Notes: generated by a model not told the origin, from the sequence alone. A stretch of 64,000 nt of DNA from Novosphingobium profundi (GCF_018491765.1 NZ_JABWCU010000017.1:84908-148907); one strand, 5' to 3'. Counted from the stretch's first letter, positions 17,674 to 26,273 are shown. Program-made: numbers and translations.

Positions 17674-17703
17674 ATTATAGGATGACACTAGGCAATTCTT
17701 GCC
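17674..17703 (-). promoter_or_regulatory. fliF promoter: TATAAT box with GGCAA-N3-TTGCC palindrome
   Basis: Read on the minus strand: palindrome GGCAAGAATTGCC (17703-17691), 11 bases ending in GTCATCC, then TATAAT (17679-17674). If TATAAT is the -10 box, the palindrome spans about -36 to -24 and covers the -35 position. The fliL promoter (60870-60899) has the identical layout. The palindrome resembles what I recall of the ftr sites bound by FlbD in Caulobacter. Confidence 0.7.
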
Positions 17704-17868
17704 GCGCCTCGCAAAACTTTCACGTCGGAAGGTACAATCCTGTATTCGAGCGCCGCTGCGCGCGGCAAAACCGGCATGATTGCGCGCCTTTTGCCGCGCC
17801 GCTCACGATATGACGGGCAAATAATGCCTCTGCCGGGGCCCTGAAACGCACAACGGACAGTGCATGAA

Positions 17869-17900
17869 AAAGCCCCGCACCGGGATCGGTACGGGGCTTT
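17869..17900 (-). terminator. Terminator of the fliG-fliH transcript
   Basis: AAAGCCCCG / CGGGGCTTT stem with further inner pairing. On the minus strand it is followed by a T run. It stands 29 bp past the fliH stop and isolates fliF expression from fliG-fliH. Confidence 0.85.
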
Positions 17901-17928
17901 CGGACCAACTCTTGGCACGAAGGCTCGG

Positions 17929-18591
17929 CTAGGCCTCGAGCCCTTTTCCGAGAAGTCCCTCGAGCTCGGCGAGGACGGCCTTCTGGCGCGCCTTCGCATC
18001 CACCCCGAGACCTCCTCCGGTCCAGTCGATCCGCGCATCCCCCAGAGCCAGGCTGGGATCATCGACGAGCGCGATCGAGAGGTCCTCCAGCTCGTGCGGA
18101 TGGCGTTGGCGCAGGCGCGATTCCAGGTCTTCGCGCAAGGCGGGGTTTACCTTGAGGACCAGCCCGGTCCCACGCGCCACTTGCGAAAGCGCGCGCTCCA
18201 GCGCTTCGGCCACGGGCTTGCCCGGATCGAGCGCGGTCGCGTGGCCGGCCAGCATGCGCGCGGCCTCGTAGGCGACGGTCGCGGCATCCTGGGCGATCTG
18301 GGTCGATACGCCCGAGAACTCGCGGCGCAAGTCGTCGAGAGCGGCGTTGAGCGCATCGGACGACGCCAGCACGGCGGCATCGCGCTCGCGCCGGGCTTCG
18401 TCGAGACCGGCCTCGAACGCTTCGCTGCGAACCCGGGTCAGTTCGCTACGGTGCTCTTCCTCGAGACGGGCGAGGCGGGCTTCGAGTTCACCGGTACGGT
18501 CGAACCCGTCGTCCTTGTCGGGAACGCGTGCAGGTTCCTCGGCCGGGCTGAAATGAAACACCCGGTCAAATCCGAATGGCTGAATGGGCAT
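17929..18591 (-). CDS. fliH: Flagellar export ATPase regulator FliH
   Basis: The start at ATG 18591 (MPIQPFGF) was chosen because GGAGG lies six bases upstream; this gives 220 residues. The N-terminus is followed by a charged helical stretch (LEARLARLEEEHRSELTRVRSEAFEAGLDEARRERDAAV) typical of FliH. The C-terminal domain (LVLKVNPALREDLESRL, LVDDPSLALGDARIDWTGGGLGVD) resembles V-type ATPase subunit E. FliH dimers hold the FliI ATPase at the export gate and dock on FliN. It is cotranscribed with fliG, about 110 bp upstream, whereas fliI is far away at 48.6 kb. A terminator follows. Confidence 0.88.
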   Translation of the reverse strand: MPIQPFGFDRVFHFSPAEEPARVPDKDDGFDRTGELEARLARLEEEHRSELTRVRSEAFEAGLDEARRERDAAVLASSDALNAALDDLRREFSGVSTQIAQDAATVAYEAARMLAGHATALDPGKPVAEALERALSQVARGTGLVLKVNPALREDLESRLRQRHPHELEDLSIALVDDPSLALGDARIDWTGGGLGVDAKARQKAVLAELEGLLGKGLEA

Positions 18592-18703
18592 GGCTGCCTC
18601 CATCATGGCCTTATCCTATACTTGGTCATGGGATGTCCTCGTGCGCACCACCTGTCAACCACGCAGCCTGTCCTCTGCACCGATTGTCCCGTCGTGCCCG
18701 TCA

Positions 18704-19738
18704 TCAGAAAATCATCGCATCGTCGCTCTTGGGGTCGACCAGGACGATCTCGCCCTGATCGGCAAGGGTCTTGGCGAGGCGCACCAGCGTGCCCTGCGCT
18801 TCCTCGCAGTCGCGCGCGCGCACCGGCCCCATTGCCGACATGTCGTCGCGCATGAGCTTGGCAGCACGCTCGGTCATGACCTTGAAGAAGACCTTGCGCG
18901 TTTCTTCCGGCGCGCCCTTCAGCGCCAGCGCCAGGTCGCGCTTGTTGCTCGCGCGCACCAGGGTCTGGATCGCGGCGGGCAGGAGATTGGCGAGATCCTC
19001 GAAGGTGAACATCAGCGCGCGGATGCGAGTGGCCGATTCCGGCGCCTTCTCGTCGAGCGCGGCCAGCATCGCCTCCTCGGTCGTACGGTCGAGCGCGTTG
19101 AAGAGTTCGGCCATGCTCTCGTGCGTGTCGCGCCGCTGCGTGCGCGAGAAATTGGTCATGAACTCCGACTTCAGGGTCTGCTCGACGTGCTGGAGCACGT
19201 CCTTCTGCACCGTTTCCATGCGCAGCATGCGCATGATCACGTCGATGCCCAGTTCCTGCGGCAGCTCCGAGAGCACGCGCGCGGCATGGTCGGGGCGCAA
19301 CTTGTTGAGAATGACCGCGATCGTCTGCGGGTATTCGTTCTTGAGGTAGCCCGCGAGCACCGCCTCGCTGACGTTGGAGAGCTTGTCCCACATCGTGCGG
19401 CCCGAGGGACCGCGAATGTCCTCCATGATCTCCTTGACCTTGTCGGAAGGCATCAGCGATTCGAGCAAGCGCTCGGTGCTTTCGAACGAGCCGTGCAGCG
19501 CCGACATACTCGAGACCGCGCTGGTGAATTCGACCATCAGGAATTCGATGACGACCGTGGGAACCCGGCCGAGCTGCGCGATGGCCGCCGAGAGTTCCTT
19601 GATCTCCTCGTTCGTAAGCTGGTCCCAGATCGGGGCGCCATGCTGCTGCCCGAGCGCCAGCATCATGGCTGCCGCACGCTGCATTCCCGTGAATTTCTTC
19701 AATTCAGGCGGTTCGACAACCGCGCCACCTGTGCTCAT
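18704..19738 (-). CDS. fliG: Flagellar motor switch protein FliG
   Basis: 344 residues. All three FliG domains are visible: the N-terminal FliF-binding part (LKKFTGMQRAAAMMLALGQQHG), the middle domain (EYPQTIAVILNKLRPDHAARVLSELPQELGIDVIMRMLRMETV, with the EHPQ-like motif as EYPQ), and the C-terminal torque domain (FTFEDLANLLPAAIQTLVRASNKRDLALALKGAPEETR). FliG transmits stator force to the rotor. It heads the fliG-fliH unit. Its promoter region contains TTCATCC-TATAAG 57 bp upstream, shared back to back with the FlaEY-like gene. Confidence 0.96.
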   Translation of the reverse strand: MSTGGAVVEPPELKKFTGMQRAAAMMLALGQQHGAPIWDQLTNEEIKELSAAIAQLGRVPTVVIEFLMVEFTSAVSSMSALHGSFESTERLLESLMPSDKVKEIMEDIRGPSGRTMWDKLSNVSEAVLAGYLKNEYPQTIAVILNKLRPDHAARVLSELPQELGIDVIMRMLRMETVQKDVLQHVEQTLKSEFMTNFSRTQRRDTHESMAELFNALDRTTEEAMLAALDEKAPESATRIRALMFTFEDLANLLPAAIQTLVRASNKRDLALALKGAPEETRKVFFKVMTERAAKLMRDDMSAMGPVRARDCEEAQGTLVRLAKTLADQGEIVLVDPKSDDAMIF

Positions 19739-19794
19739 CTCTCAGTCCTCAAAAAAGTGCCTGCGCAGAACCGACCCGGCCCGCTCTCTTCTAT

Positions 19795-19806
19795 CTTATA
19801 GGATGA
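19795..19806 (-). promoter_or_regulatory. fliG promoter box CATCC-TATAAG
   Basis: On the minus strand, TTCATCC runs directly into TATAAG (19800-19795), the same extended box as before fliF and fliL but without the GGCAA palindrome. It lies in the 99-bp divergent gap between fliG and the FlaEY-like gene. Confidence 0.55.
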
Positions 19807-19837
19807 ACGCCACCCCGAAGCTTAGCGCGAGGCACAA

Positions 19838-22549
19838 ATGACAATTAATTTGAACAACGGCCTGATCGGCCTGTCCATTCTGGGTGGCACGAGCGCCTAC
19901 ACGAGCGCGACCTCCTCGCTGAGCTCGAGCGAAAGCGCCGCCGTGACCAAGGCGAAGGAAGCCTTCACGCTTCCCGAGACGACACCGCCCTGGAAGGAGG
20001 ACGAAGACACCAGCTCGATGAGCGCGCAGATCTCGGCGATCAAGAAGCTGCTCTCGCTGGTCGATCCGGACGCCGAGAGCGACCTCGAGGACCTGCCCGA
20101 CGTGCAGGCCGCCTTCACGATCTACAACACGCTCGACAAACTCCAGACAATTGCCGAGAGCGCCGCGGATTCGAGCACGACCGCAACCGAGCGCGCCAAG
20201 CTCGCCGCAATCTTCGCCCAGGGTCTCGAGGACCTGCAGGACTACATGAGCTCGGTCGACACCGACATGCTCACGCTCAACTTCGGCAAGCCGACGAGCA
20301 GCGTGAAAACGGTTGCGATCGATGCCGTCGACGTCACCGGCTCGGTCGAAGGTCAGGGTGTTTCGGTCAAACGCGACGCCGCGATCGAGGGGCTGACCGG
20401 ATCGGAAGTGTTCCAGTTCACGCTTACCAAGGGCACCACCACCGAAGTCGTCACGGTCGACCTCTCGCAGACGACGCAGCCGCCGACGCTCGATTCGGTG
20501 GCAGAAGCCTTCAACGCCGCGATCGGCGCCTCGCAGGAAACCGACGCCTCGGGCAATCCGGTAGTCGATGAGAACGGCGATCCGGTCAGCTACTGGAAAT
20601 CGAATTTCACCGTCGAATACAACGACGAGGGCGAATGGGGGCTGGTCTTCAATCCCAAGGGCGTGGAAAGCGTCGCCATCGACCAGGTCGGCAGCCAGGA
20701 TGCACTGATCGTCGCGGCGGGCGAGACGCGCAAGTCCTCGACCAGCGACGCCGAAGTCTACCGCATTACCAATCTCGACGGCACGCTCGACTGGGAGCGC
20801 CTCGGTTCGATCGCGGGCATCGATGCCATGGCCACCGAACGCGCAGAAGCCGAAGCCAAGGCCGACGAGGACTACGATCCCGACGACGGCACCGATTATT
20901 CGGTCGCCGCCGAATCCGAAGCCAGCGCCATCGTCACCGACGCCGAAGGCTTCAGCTACATCGTCGGCACGACCACCGGCGATGTGGGCTCGAGCCTCTC
21001 CGATGGCGAGGAAGACCTCTACCTCACCAAGATCGACAGCGAAGGCAACGTGGTCTGGCAGCGTAGCCTGGGCGCGGCCGGCTCGGCCGAAGGCGCAGCG
21101 ATCACCCTCACCGACAGCGGCGAGATCGTCGTGGCGGGCACCGTCAGCGGCGCGTTCAGCAACAGCGACGACGACGAGACCGACATTCTGGTGACCCGCT
21201 TCGACACGAGCGGCGCCGAACTTTCGAGCACCGCGATCCGCCGGGTTGGCGACGAAACCGCAACGGCGGTGACCGTGGGCGACGACGGAAGCATCTATGT
21301 CGGTGGTCGCACGTCGACGGGCGACGCCTTCATCGCCAAGCTGAGTGCAACCGGCACGCTCGAACAGCGCCGCACGATCGACAGCGGCGGCATCGACACG
21401 ATCACCGCGCTCGAAGTCGACAGTTCGGGCAACATTCTCGTCCTGACGCGCGAGAGCGGCGTATCGACGCTGCGCCAACTCGACAGCTCGGACATCTCCA
21501 ACGAACTGGGCTCCTTCACACTTGGAACCGCGGACGCCCGCGCAATCGCGGTATCCGACGATGGGCAGATCGCCGTCGTCGGCGCCACCACCCAGGCCAT
21601 CGCGGGTACTCAGGCCAACGCGCTGACTGGTGGGCGCGACGCCTTCGCAACGGTGCTCTCCGCCGACTTCTCCTCGGCCACGACAACCTACATCGGCACC
21701 ACCGACGACGACCAGGCCGACAGCGTCGCCTGGCTCAACGGATCGCTCTACGTCGGGGGTCGCACGACCGGCACGCTCGAGGGAACGCGTGCGGGCACGA
21801 CCGACGGCTTTGTCGCCAAGATCGACGCGGCCACCGGCACTCTGGGTACCGTATCCCAGTTCGGACTTGTCGCCTCGACGTTCGAGCCGGTGCAGGTCTC
21901 GGCCGTCAGCGGCGGGGACACCGCGCTCGGCGCGCTCGGCCTCAGCCGGGGTACGATCAACCAGCAGACCTCGAGCTCGCTCGTCTCGCAGACGAGCCTG
22001 CGGGTGGGGGACGAGTTCGGCATCACCGTCGACGACGGCTCGGTGCGCACGATCACGATCGAGGAAGGCGAGACGATGTCGAGCCTGGCGCGCAAGATCC
22101 GCCGCATCACCGGCACCTCGGCCACGGTCTCGACCTCGCTCGTCGATGGCCAGACCACGCTCAAGATTACCGCGGCCGCCGGCAGCACGATCGAGCTGAG
22201 TTCAGGCGCGAGCGGCAAGGATGCGCTGGCGAAACTGGGCATCAGCGCCGGCAAGCTGATCACGTCGACCGTTTCGGACGACGACGAGACACTGGTGACC
22301 CCGGGCGGAACCTTCAGCCTGGCCCTCTCCCAGTCGCTTTCGCTGAGCTCGGAGACGCTCGCCTCGCAGGCGCTCAGCTCGATCAAGTCGGCGCTGTCGA
22401 TGATCCAGTCGGCCTACCGCTCGCTCTACTGGGACGACAACAAGGCCGCGAAGGTCGATGGAACCTCGCTCATCACCAGCAGCGGCTCGGCTTATCAGCA
22501 GTCCAGGCTCGCCAGCTACCAGGCCGCGCTCGACCGGCTGACAAGCTAA
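19838..22549 (+). CDS. FlaEY-like flagellar-associated beta-propeller protein
   Basis: 903 residues, acidic, Ser/Thr/Ala-rich, with no cysteine that I could find and no signal peptide, like proteins exported by the flagellar type III system. The centre (about residues 350-650) is made of repeated blades of the SBBP type: GFSYIVGTTTGD, DLYLTKIDSEGNVVWQRSLG, GEIVVAGTVSGA, DILVTRFDTSGAELSS, GSIYVGGRTSTGDAFIAKLSATG. The C-terminal 200 residues resemble flagellin or FliD hook-IN segments (GDEFGITVDDG... to KITAAAGSTIELSSGASGKDALAKLGI). The architecture recalls the Caulobacter regulatory protein FlaEY. It sits between fliG (divergent) and flgB, 34 bp upstream of the latter. The role (filament, cap or hook-associated, or regulatory) is not known. 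Confidence 0.65.
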   Translation: MTINLNNGLIGLSILGGTSAYTSATSSLSSSESAAVTKAKEAFTLPETTPPWKEDEDTSSMSAQISAIKKLLSLVDPDAESDLEDLPDVQAAFTIYNTLDKLQTIAESAADSSTTATERAKLAAIFAQGLEDLQDYMSSVDTDMLTLNFGKPTSSVKTVAIDAVDVTGSVEGQGVSVKRDAAIEGLTGSEVFQFTLTKGTTTEVVTVDLSQTTQPPTLDSVAEAFNAAIGASQETDASGNPVVDENGDPVSYWKSNFTVEYNDEGEWGLVFNPKGVESVAIDQVGSQDALIVAAGETRKSSTSDAEVYRITNLDGTLDWERLGSIAGIDAMATERAEAEAKADEDYDPDDGTDYSVAAESEASAIVTDAEGFSYIVGTTTGDVGSSLSDGEEDLYLTKIDSEGNVVWQRSLGAAGSAEGAAITLTDSGEIVVAGTVSGAFSNSDDDETDILVTRFDTSGAELSSTAIRRVGDETATAVTVGDDGSIYVGGRTSTGDAFIAKLSATGTLEQRRTIDSGGIDTITALEVDSSGNILVLTRESGVSTLRQLDSSDISNELGSFTLGTADARAIAVSDDGQIAVVGATTQAIAGTQANALTGGRDAFATVLSADFSSATTTYIGTTDDDQADSVAWLNGSLYVGGRTTGTLEGTRAGTTDGFVAKIDAATGTLGTVSQFGLVASTFEPVQVSAVSGGDTALGALGLSRGTINQQTSSSLVSQTSLRVGDEFGITVDDGSVRTITIEEGETMSSLARKIRRITGTSATVSTSLVDGQTTLKITAAAGSTIELSSGASGKDALAKLGISAGKLITSTVSDDDETLVTPGGTFSLALSQSLSLSSETLASQALSSIKSALSMIQSAYRSLYWDDNKAAKVDGTSLITSSGSAYQQSRLASYQAALDRLTS

Positions 22550-22583
22550 GGCCCCCCTCCTTCTTTTTTGCGGAATTCCGATC

Positions 22584-23009
22584 ATGTCTACACTCCCTCC
22601 CCTTTTCGAGAGCATGGCCGCGGCAATGAAGGGCATGTCCCAGCATCAGCGGGTCATCGCCGAGAACATCGCAAACGGTGAAACCGCCGGCTACAAGGCG
22701 CGCACGGTCGCTCCGGAGGATTTTTCAGCGCTGCTCGCGGCCTACGGCGGCGACAACGGTACGCCGCGGGTCTCGCGTCCGCGCGTGACCTTGTCCTCGA
22801 CGATGGTCGCGCTCGGAGCACAACCGACGGACGGCAGCGGGGGCATCGTGCTCGACAGCGACACCAGCGAGACCAAGCCCGACGGTAATAACGTGACGCT
22901 TGAAGACCAGCTCCTCACGCTCGGCCAGGTTCAAACCGATTACAGCACGGTCACCAATCTTTACCGCAAGCAGATGAGCCTTCTGCGCGTTGCCCTGGGT
23001 CAGGGCTGA
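22584..23009 (+). CDS. flgB: Flagellar proximal rod protein FlgB
   Basis: 141 residues. The N-terminal FlgB signature is HQRVIAENIANGETAGYKARTVAPEDF (about residues 20-46). The C-terminal rod helix is VTLEDQLLTLGQVQTDYSTVTNLYRKQMSLLRVALGQG. FlgB joins the MS-ring/FliE adaptor to the rod. Usually it is followed by flgC and fliE; here those two are 8 kb away on the other strand, and flgB follows the FlaEY-like gene by 34 bp, probably in one transcript. Confidence 0.92.
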   Translation: MSTLPPLFESMAAAMKGMSQHQRVIAENIANGETAGYKARTVAPEDFSALLAAYGGDNGTPRVSRPRVTLSSTMVALGAQPTDGSGGIVLDSDTSETKPDGNNVTLEDQLLTLGQVQTDYSTVTNLYRKQMSLLRVALGQG

Positions 23010-23544
23010 CAGCTTTATCTGCGGGGCCATGAAAGGCCTTGCGGAAAACAGGCCAGGGCCGAGGCGACCAGATCCAAATTGCGCGCGCGCCTCGCCTCGT
23101 GGCGGACTGCTCGCGCCCCCTCCTGTTCTTGAATTATTACATTCGTTTGCATTTCCAAATGACCGGGAACCGATCATCCAATAATTCTTTTCTTGAGGCC
23201 GGGTTCGCCCGGCCTTCGCGATTCCATCATCATTACCAGCCTTTATTCAAAAATATGTCAGTCACCAGTAAATACTTGCAAGTGCTGGTTAACGGGTTAT
23301 GACCAATCGCAACGGAATTCATACCGGCGTTGAAGGAGCGCGACACTCCCCAACGCTTCAGCGTAAATTCAGATGGCTGCGACACATATAGATATGCAGG
23401 CCCCATGGAACGATGCCATGCCGGGTCCGACGAACGCGGTCGGGCGCGGGTATCTGCGATGTGCACGCCGAATCCGGGATCGGCCACCCATTGGAATGCC
23501 GGTTCCGCAATTTAATATTGAGTAGGATCAATCCTTTAGTTAGT
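23010..23544. other. Long non-coding region after flgB, with a tetraloop hairpin
   Basis: More than 500 bp without a credible gene. A strong hairpin AGGCCGGG-TTCG-CCCGGCCT (23196-23215) follows a short AT-rich run and may end the flgB transcript. The rest is mixed in composition, becoming AT-rich towards the XRE-regulator promoter. Short open frames here lack coding character. Confidence 0.5.
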
Positions 23545-23574
23545 TTGACAAATTCAAGGATAAATAGGTATAAT
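23545..23574 (+). promoter_or_regulatory. Consensus-like sigma-70 promoter of the XRE-type regulator
   Basis: Perfect -35 TTGACA (23545-23550) and perfect -10 TATAAT (23569-23574) with an 18-bp spacer. It is the only exact housekeeping-type promoter noticed in the window, so the regulator is probably expressed constitutively, unlike the flagellar operons. Confidence 0.75.
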
Positions 23575-23613
23575 TCATACTATATCAGTTCTTGAATTCG
23601 GGAGGACGCCGAA

Positions 23614-23625
23614 ATGCCCAGTTGA
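23614..23625 (+). other. Three-codon upstream open frame with a strong ribosome site
   Basis: ATG-CCC-AGT-TGA lies eight bases after GGGAGG (23600-23605), an ideal ribosome site. The frame is the same as that of the regulator starting at 23638, but the TGA intervenes. Ribosomes may end here and restart 12 bases later, which could limit expression of the regulator. Confidence 0.4.
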
Positions 23626-23637
23626 AGGCATTTCAGC

Positions 23638-24786
23638 ATGTTACGGAGATTTCGGTTGGCCACGATAGATATAGACAGCTGGCGATCCTTTGTTTTTCCA
23701 AACAATGTTCGCGAATTGCGCAAGGCACAAGGACTGGCTTCCTTGCTGCAACTTTCAGAACGTCTCCCCAAGCTGACTTATATCCGCCTGTCCAAGATCG
23801 AGCGCGGCGAAGTCTTCGCGCGGACCAAGGAACTGAAAGACATCGCCCAGGCCCTCGACGTCGATGCGCAGGACCTGCTCGTCGACATCGATGCCCCCGG
23901 CTTCGACATCGCCGAATGGGCCACGCGCATCGTGGGTCCGGAACCTGTCAATCCCAAGTCCGATCGCATGGCCGTGCTGATCGCCGCAGCTGTTCGCGCC
24001 CGCCGTGCCGCCGACCACGACCTCACCATCGCAGCGATCGAGGAACGCTACGGCATTGCGCCCGTCATCCTCTCGCGCATCGAGAACGCGCAAAAGCCGT
24101 TCGAGCGCTGGAACGAGGACGTGCGCCAAGGTGTGCGCCAATTGCTGGGCACGGACGACGATGCGGCAACCTATCAGTTCGCGGACAATGCCTTTGCCAC
24201 GGGCACTTTCGACACAATTCTCCCGCAGATCGCCACTCCGGCGCTGCGCATCGAAAAAACGCGCGAGCGTGTCGCAGCGCTGCGCACCGAATTGTCGCGG
24301 GTGCTCACGCCCGTGGGAGCGGCCCAGGGGCTGGAGGAAAGCGCCCCTTCACAAGAACTTGCGGGCGCCGCGTCTGACGGCGAAACCGCCGGTGCACCGC
24401 CGCCGCCGCGTAGCGGCATGCCGCGCCTTGTTCCCATCTTCGGCTCTCCGCTGCCCGACGGACTGATCGCCCTTCATCCGACGGGAGCCTTCGTCGAGGC
24501 CCCGACCTCGGCCGGTTCGCGCGCCTACGGTTTGCGCATCTGCCGCCCGACTCTGGGCCCCGGAATGCCCGGACGCGCGACCCTGATCGTCGATCCCGAT
24601 CGTTTTCCCGCCGCCGGAGGGCTCGGCATCATCGAGCAGGCGGACGGATCGCTGCGCGCCGTCTCGATCACCGTGGACCGCCAGGGCCGCACGATCGGAT
24701 TTGGACAACTGCCCGACTACGAAGTCGTCATCGACGAGCTCGACCCCGAACGTGTTGCCAGCGTGGTTGCCGCCATCTTCGAATGA
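23638..24786 (+). CDS. XRE-family transcriptional regulator with a LexA/S24-like C-terminal region
   Basis: 382 residues from ATG 23638; TTG 23656 (LATIDIDSWRSF) is another possible start. An XRE helix-turn-helix lies at about residues 22-80 (NNVRELRKAQGLASLLQLSERLPKLTYIRLSKIERGEVFARTKELKDIAQALDV). A second, weaker HTH-like segment (LTIAAIEERYGIAPVILSRIENAQKPF) is at about 127-155. After a Pro-rich linker the last 115 residues (YGLRICRPTLGPGMPGRATLIVDPDRFPAAGGLGIIEQADG) are reminiscent of the S24/LexA peptidase fold, though no clear Ser/Lys dyad was identified. It stands alone with a perfect promoter between flgB and a GGDEF/EAL gene. A role in motility control is inferred from position only. 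Confidence 0.7.
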   Translation: MLRRFRLATIDIDSWRSFVFPNNVRELRKAQGLASLLQLSERLPKLTYIRLSKIERGEVFARTKELKDIAQALDVDAQDLLVDIDAPGFDIAEWATRIVGPEPVNPKSDRMAVLIAAAVRARRAADHDLTIAAIEERYGIAPVILSRIENAQKPFERWNEDVRQGVRQLLGTDDDAATYQFADNAFATGTFDTILPQIATPALRIEKTRERVAALRTELSRVLTPVGAAQGLEESAPSQELAGAASDGETAGAPPPPRSGMPRLVPIFGSPLPDGLIALHPTGAFVEAPTSAGSRAYGLRICRPTLGPGMPGRATLIVDPDRFPAAGGLGIIEQADGSLRAVSITVDRQGRTIGFGQLPDYEVVIDELDPERVASVVAAIFE

Positions 24787-24825
24787 GTAAAAAGGGAGGA
24801 GATCTGCCCGCTCCGCAGGGCCAGC

Positions 24826-24835
24826 TTCCTATAAT
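24826..24835 (+). promoter_or_regulatory. -10 box before the GGDEF/EAL gene
   Basis: CTTCC-TATAAT (TATAAT at 24830-24835), related to the CATCC-TATAAT boxes of the flagellar operons. It suggests that the c-di-GMP gene is expressed with them. Confidence 0.45.
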
Positions 24836-24874
24836 ACGAGACAGGATCTATCTAAATAATCGGTTGTCTCAACG

Positions 24875-26218
24875 ATGCGCACGCGAAACAGAGCCCCGGC
24901 GACTTGGAGCGCGATGCCCGTTCAGCAATCGGCAAGGTCCTGTTGCGAGCACGCCGAACGCGCGCGTCTAGGCTATCCCACGGCGCTCGACGAACTGCGC
25001 AAGACGTTGGAGCGCCTGCGTGACGGTTCGCCGAAAGTAGGATGCACGACGCTTCTCCTGCTCGACCTCCACAAATTCAAGCGCATCAATCGCATCTATG
25101 GTCACGCCTCCGGAAGCGCTCTGCACACACGGATCGCCAAGCGCCTTGCGCATGTCTGTGGCTCGGTGCCGATGTTCCAGTTGGGCAGCGACGAATTCGC
25201 CTTCCTTCACAGCGGCGCGCACAGCTGCACGCCCGAAGAACTTGCCGGGGCGCTCCTGGCTGCGGTCGACATCCCCATCAAGGTGAAGGGCAACGCGATC
25301 CGACTGAGCGCCGCGATCGGCCTTGCCAGCCACCGCGACGTCGATGGCACCGTCGAGCAGTTCCTCGACCTCGCCTCGATCGCCCTTTCGCAGGCGCGCA
25401 AGGGCGCAGGCGGCAAAAGTGCCTACCACGCGATCGACGCGAGCCAGTCCCCGCGTCTCGACTACCTTCTGGCCTGCGAGTTGCCCGATGCCCTGCGCAA
25501 TGGCGATGTACACCCCTACTACCAGCCCATCGTCTCTCTGGCACACAACACGGTGACCGGCTACGAGGCCCTCGCACGCTGGCAGCACCCCGAACACGGA
25601 CTGCTGCTGCCAGACACGTTCCTGCCCATCGCCGAAGAGCTGGGCCTGATGGACGAACTCCTGCTGACAATGGTCGAGCAGTCCTGCCGCGACATGCAGT
25701 CGCTTCCAGGGCCCGTGAACGTCGCCATGAATCTCAGCCCGCACCAGCTCGACGGCGAATCCATCGTCGCGCGCCTCCTCGCCGTGATCGACGCCAGCGG
25801 GATCGCCTCTCGGATGATCACGCTGGAGGTGACCGAGGACAAGCGCACTGAAGACTCCGAAGCGACGCGCCGCTCGATCGATGCCCTGCGCAGCGCCGGC
25901 ATCAAGATCGCGCTCGACGACTTCGGCAGCGGCTATGCAAATCTGCAGCGCCTCGCCCAGTTCCCTCCCGACAGCCTCAAGATCGATCGCGCCCTCACCC
26001 GGGCCTGCGACAGCGACATGGGGAAGAGGCTGCTGACCTCGGTGATCGAACTGGGCCACCGGCTGCACCTGCCGATCATCGCCGAGGGCATCGAGACGCC
26101 CGCCCAGGCGCGCTGCCTCACCGACATGGGCTGCGACTATGCGCAAGGCTTCCTGTTCGGCCACCCCCAACCTTGCGACAAGCTGCTGGAAACACCTGAT
26201 TTCTCATCCAATGGCTAA
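24875..26218 (+). CDS. GGDEF/EAL protein, probable c-di-GMP phosphodiesterase
   Basis: 447 residues, soluble. Residues 50-175 form a GGDEF domain whose active-site motif is GSDEF (104-108) instead of GG(D/E)EF, with other diguanylate-cyclase residues weak; it is probably inactive or sensory. Residues 200-440 form an EAL domain with intact signatures: YEALARW (EAL at 231-233), NLSPHQL, LEVTED, DDFGSGYANL, KIDRAL, IIAEGIET. It should hydrolyse c-di-GMP, which favours swimming. ATG 24914, with GGAG just upstream, may be the real start; both give the same domains. It is convergent with flgN, with two hairpins between them. Confidence 0.87.
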   Translation: MRTRNRAPATWSAMPVQQSARSCCEHAERARLGYPTALDELRKTLERLRDGSPKVGCTTLLLLDLHKFKRINRIYGHASGSALHTRIAKRLAHVCGSVPMFQLGSDEFAFLHSGAHSCTPEELAGALLAAVDIPIKVKGNAIRLSAAIGLASHRDVDGTVEQFLDLASIALSQARKGAGGKSAYHAIDASQSPRLDYLLACELPDALRNGDVHPYYQPIVSLAHNTVTGYEALARWQHPEHGLLLPDTFLPIAEELGLMDELLLTMVEQSCRDMQSLPGPVNVAMNLSPHQLDGESIVARLLAVIDASGIASRMITLEVTEDKRTEDSEATRRSIDALRSAGIKIALDDFGSGYANLQRLAQFPPDSLKIDRALTRACDSDMGKRLLTSVIELGHRLHLPIIAEGIETPAQARCLTDMGCDYAQGFLFGHPQPCDKLLETPDFSSNG

Positions 26219-26223
26219 CCTCC

Positions 26224-26244
26224 GGCCGCGCCTTCGGCGCGGCC
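26224..26244 (+). terminator. GC hairpin just after the GGDEF/EAL gene
   Basis: Perfect stem GGCCGCGCC-TTC-GGCGCGGCC six bases past the stop codon. It lacks a T tract, so it may protect the RNA end rather than terminate. Confidence 0.5.
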
Positions 26245-26273
26245 GTCAGGGCGACAAGCAAGCGCACACGAAA

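Noticed and set aside
17691..17703. GGCAATTCTTGCC read as a sigma-54 (-24/-12) promoter
   Set aside because: GG and GC are separated by 8 bases, not the 10 needed; the symmetric palindrome and the adjacent TATAAT box fit a regulator site better. The same applies at 60887-60899.
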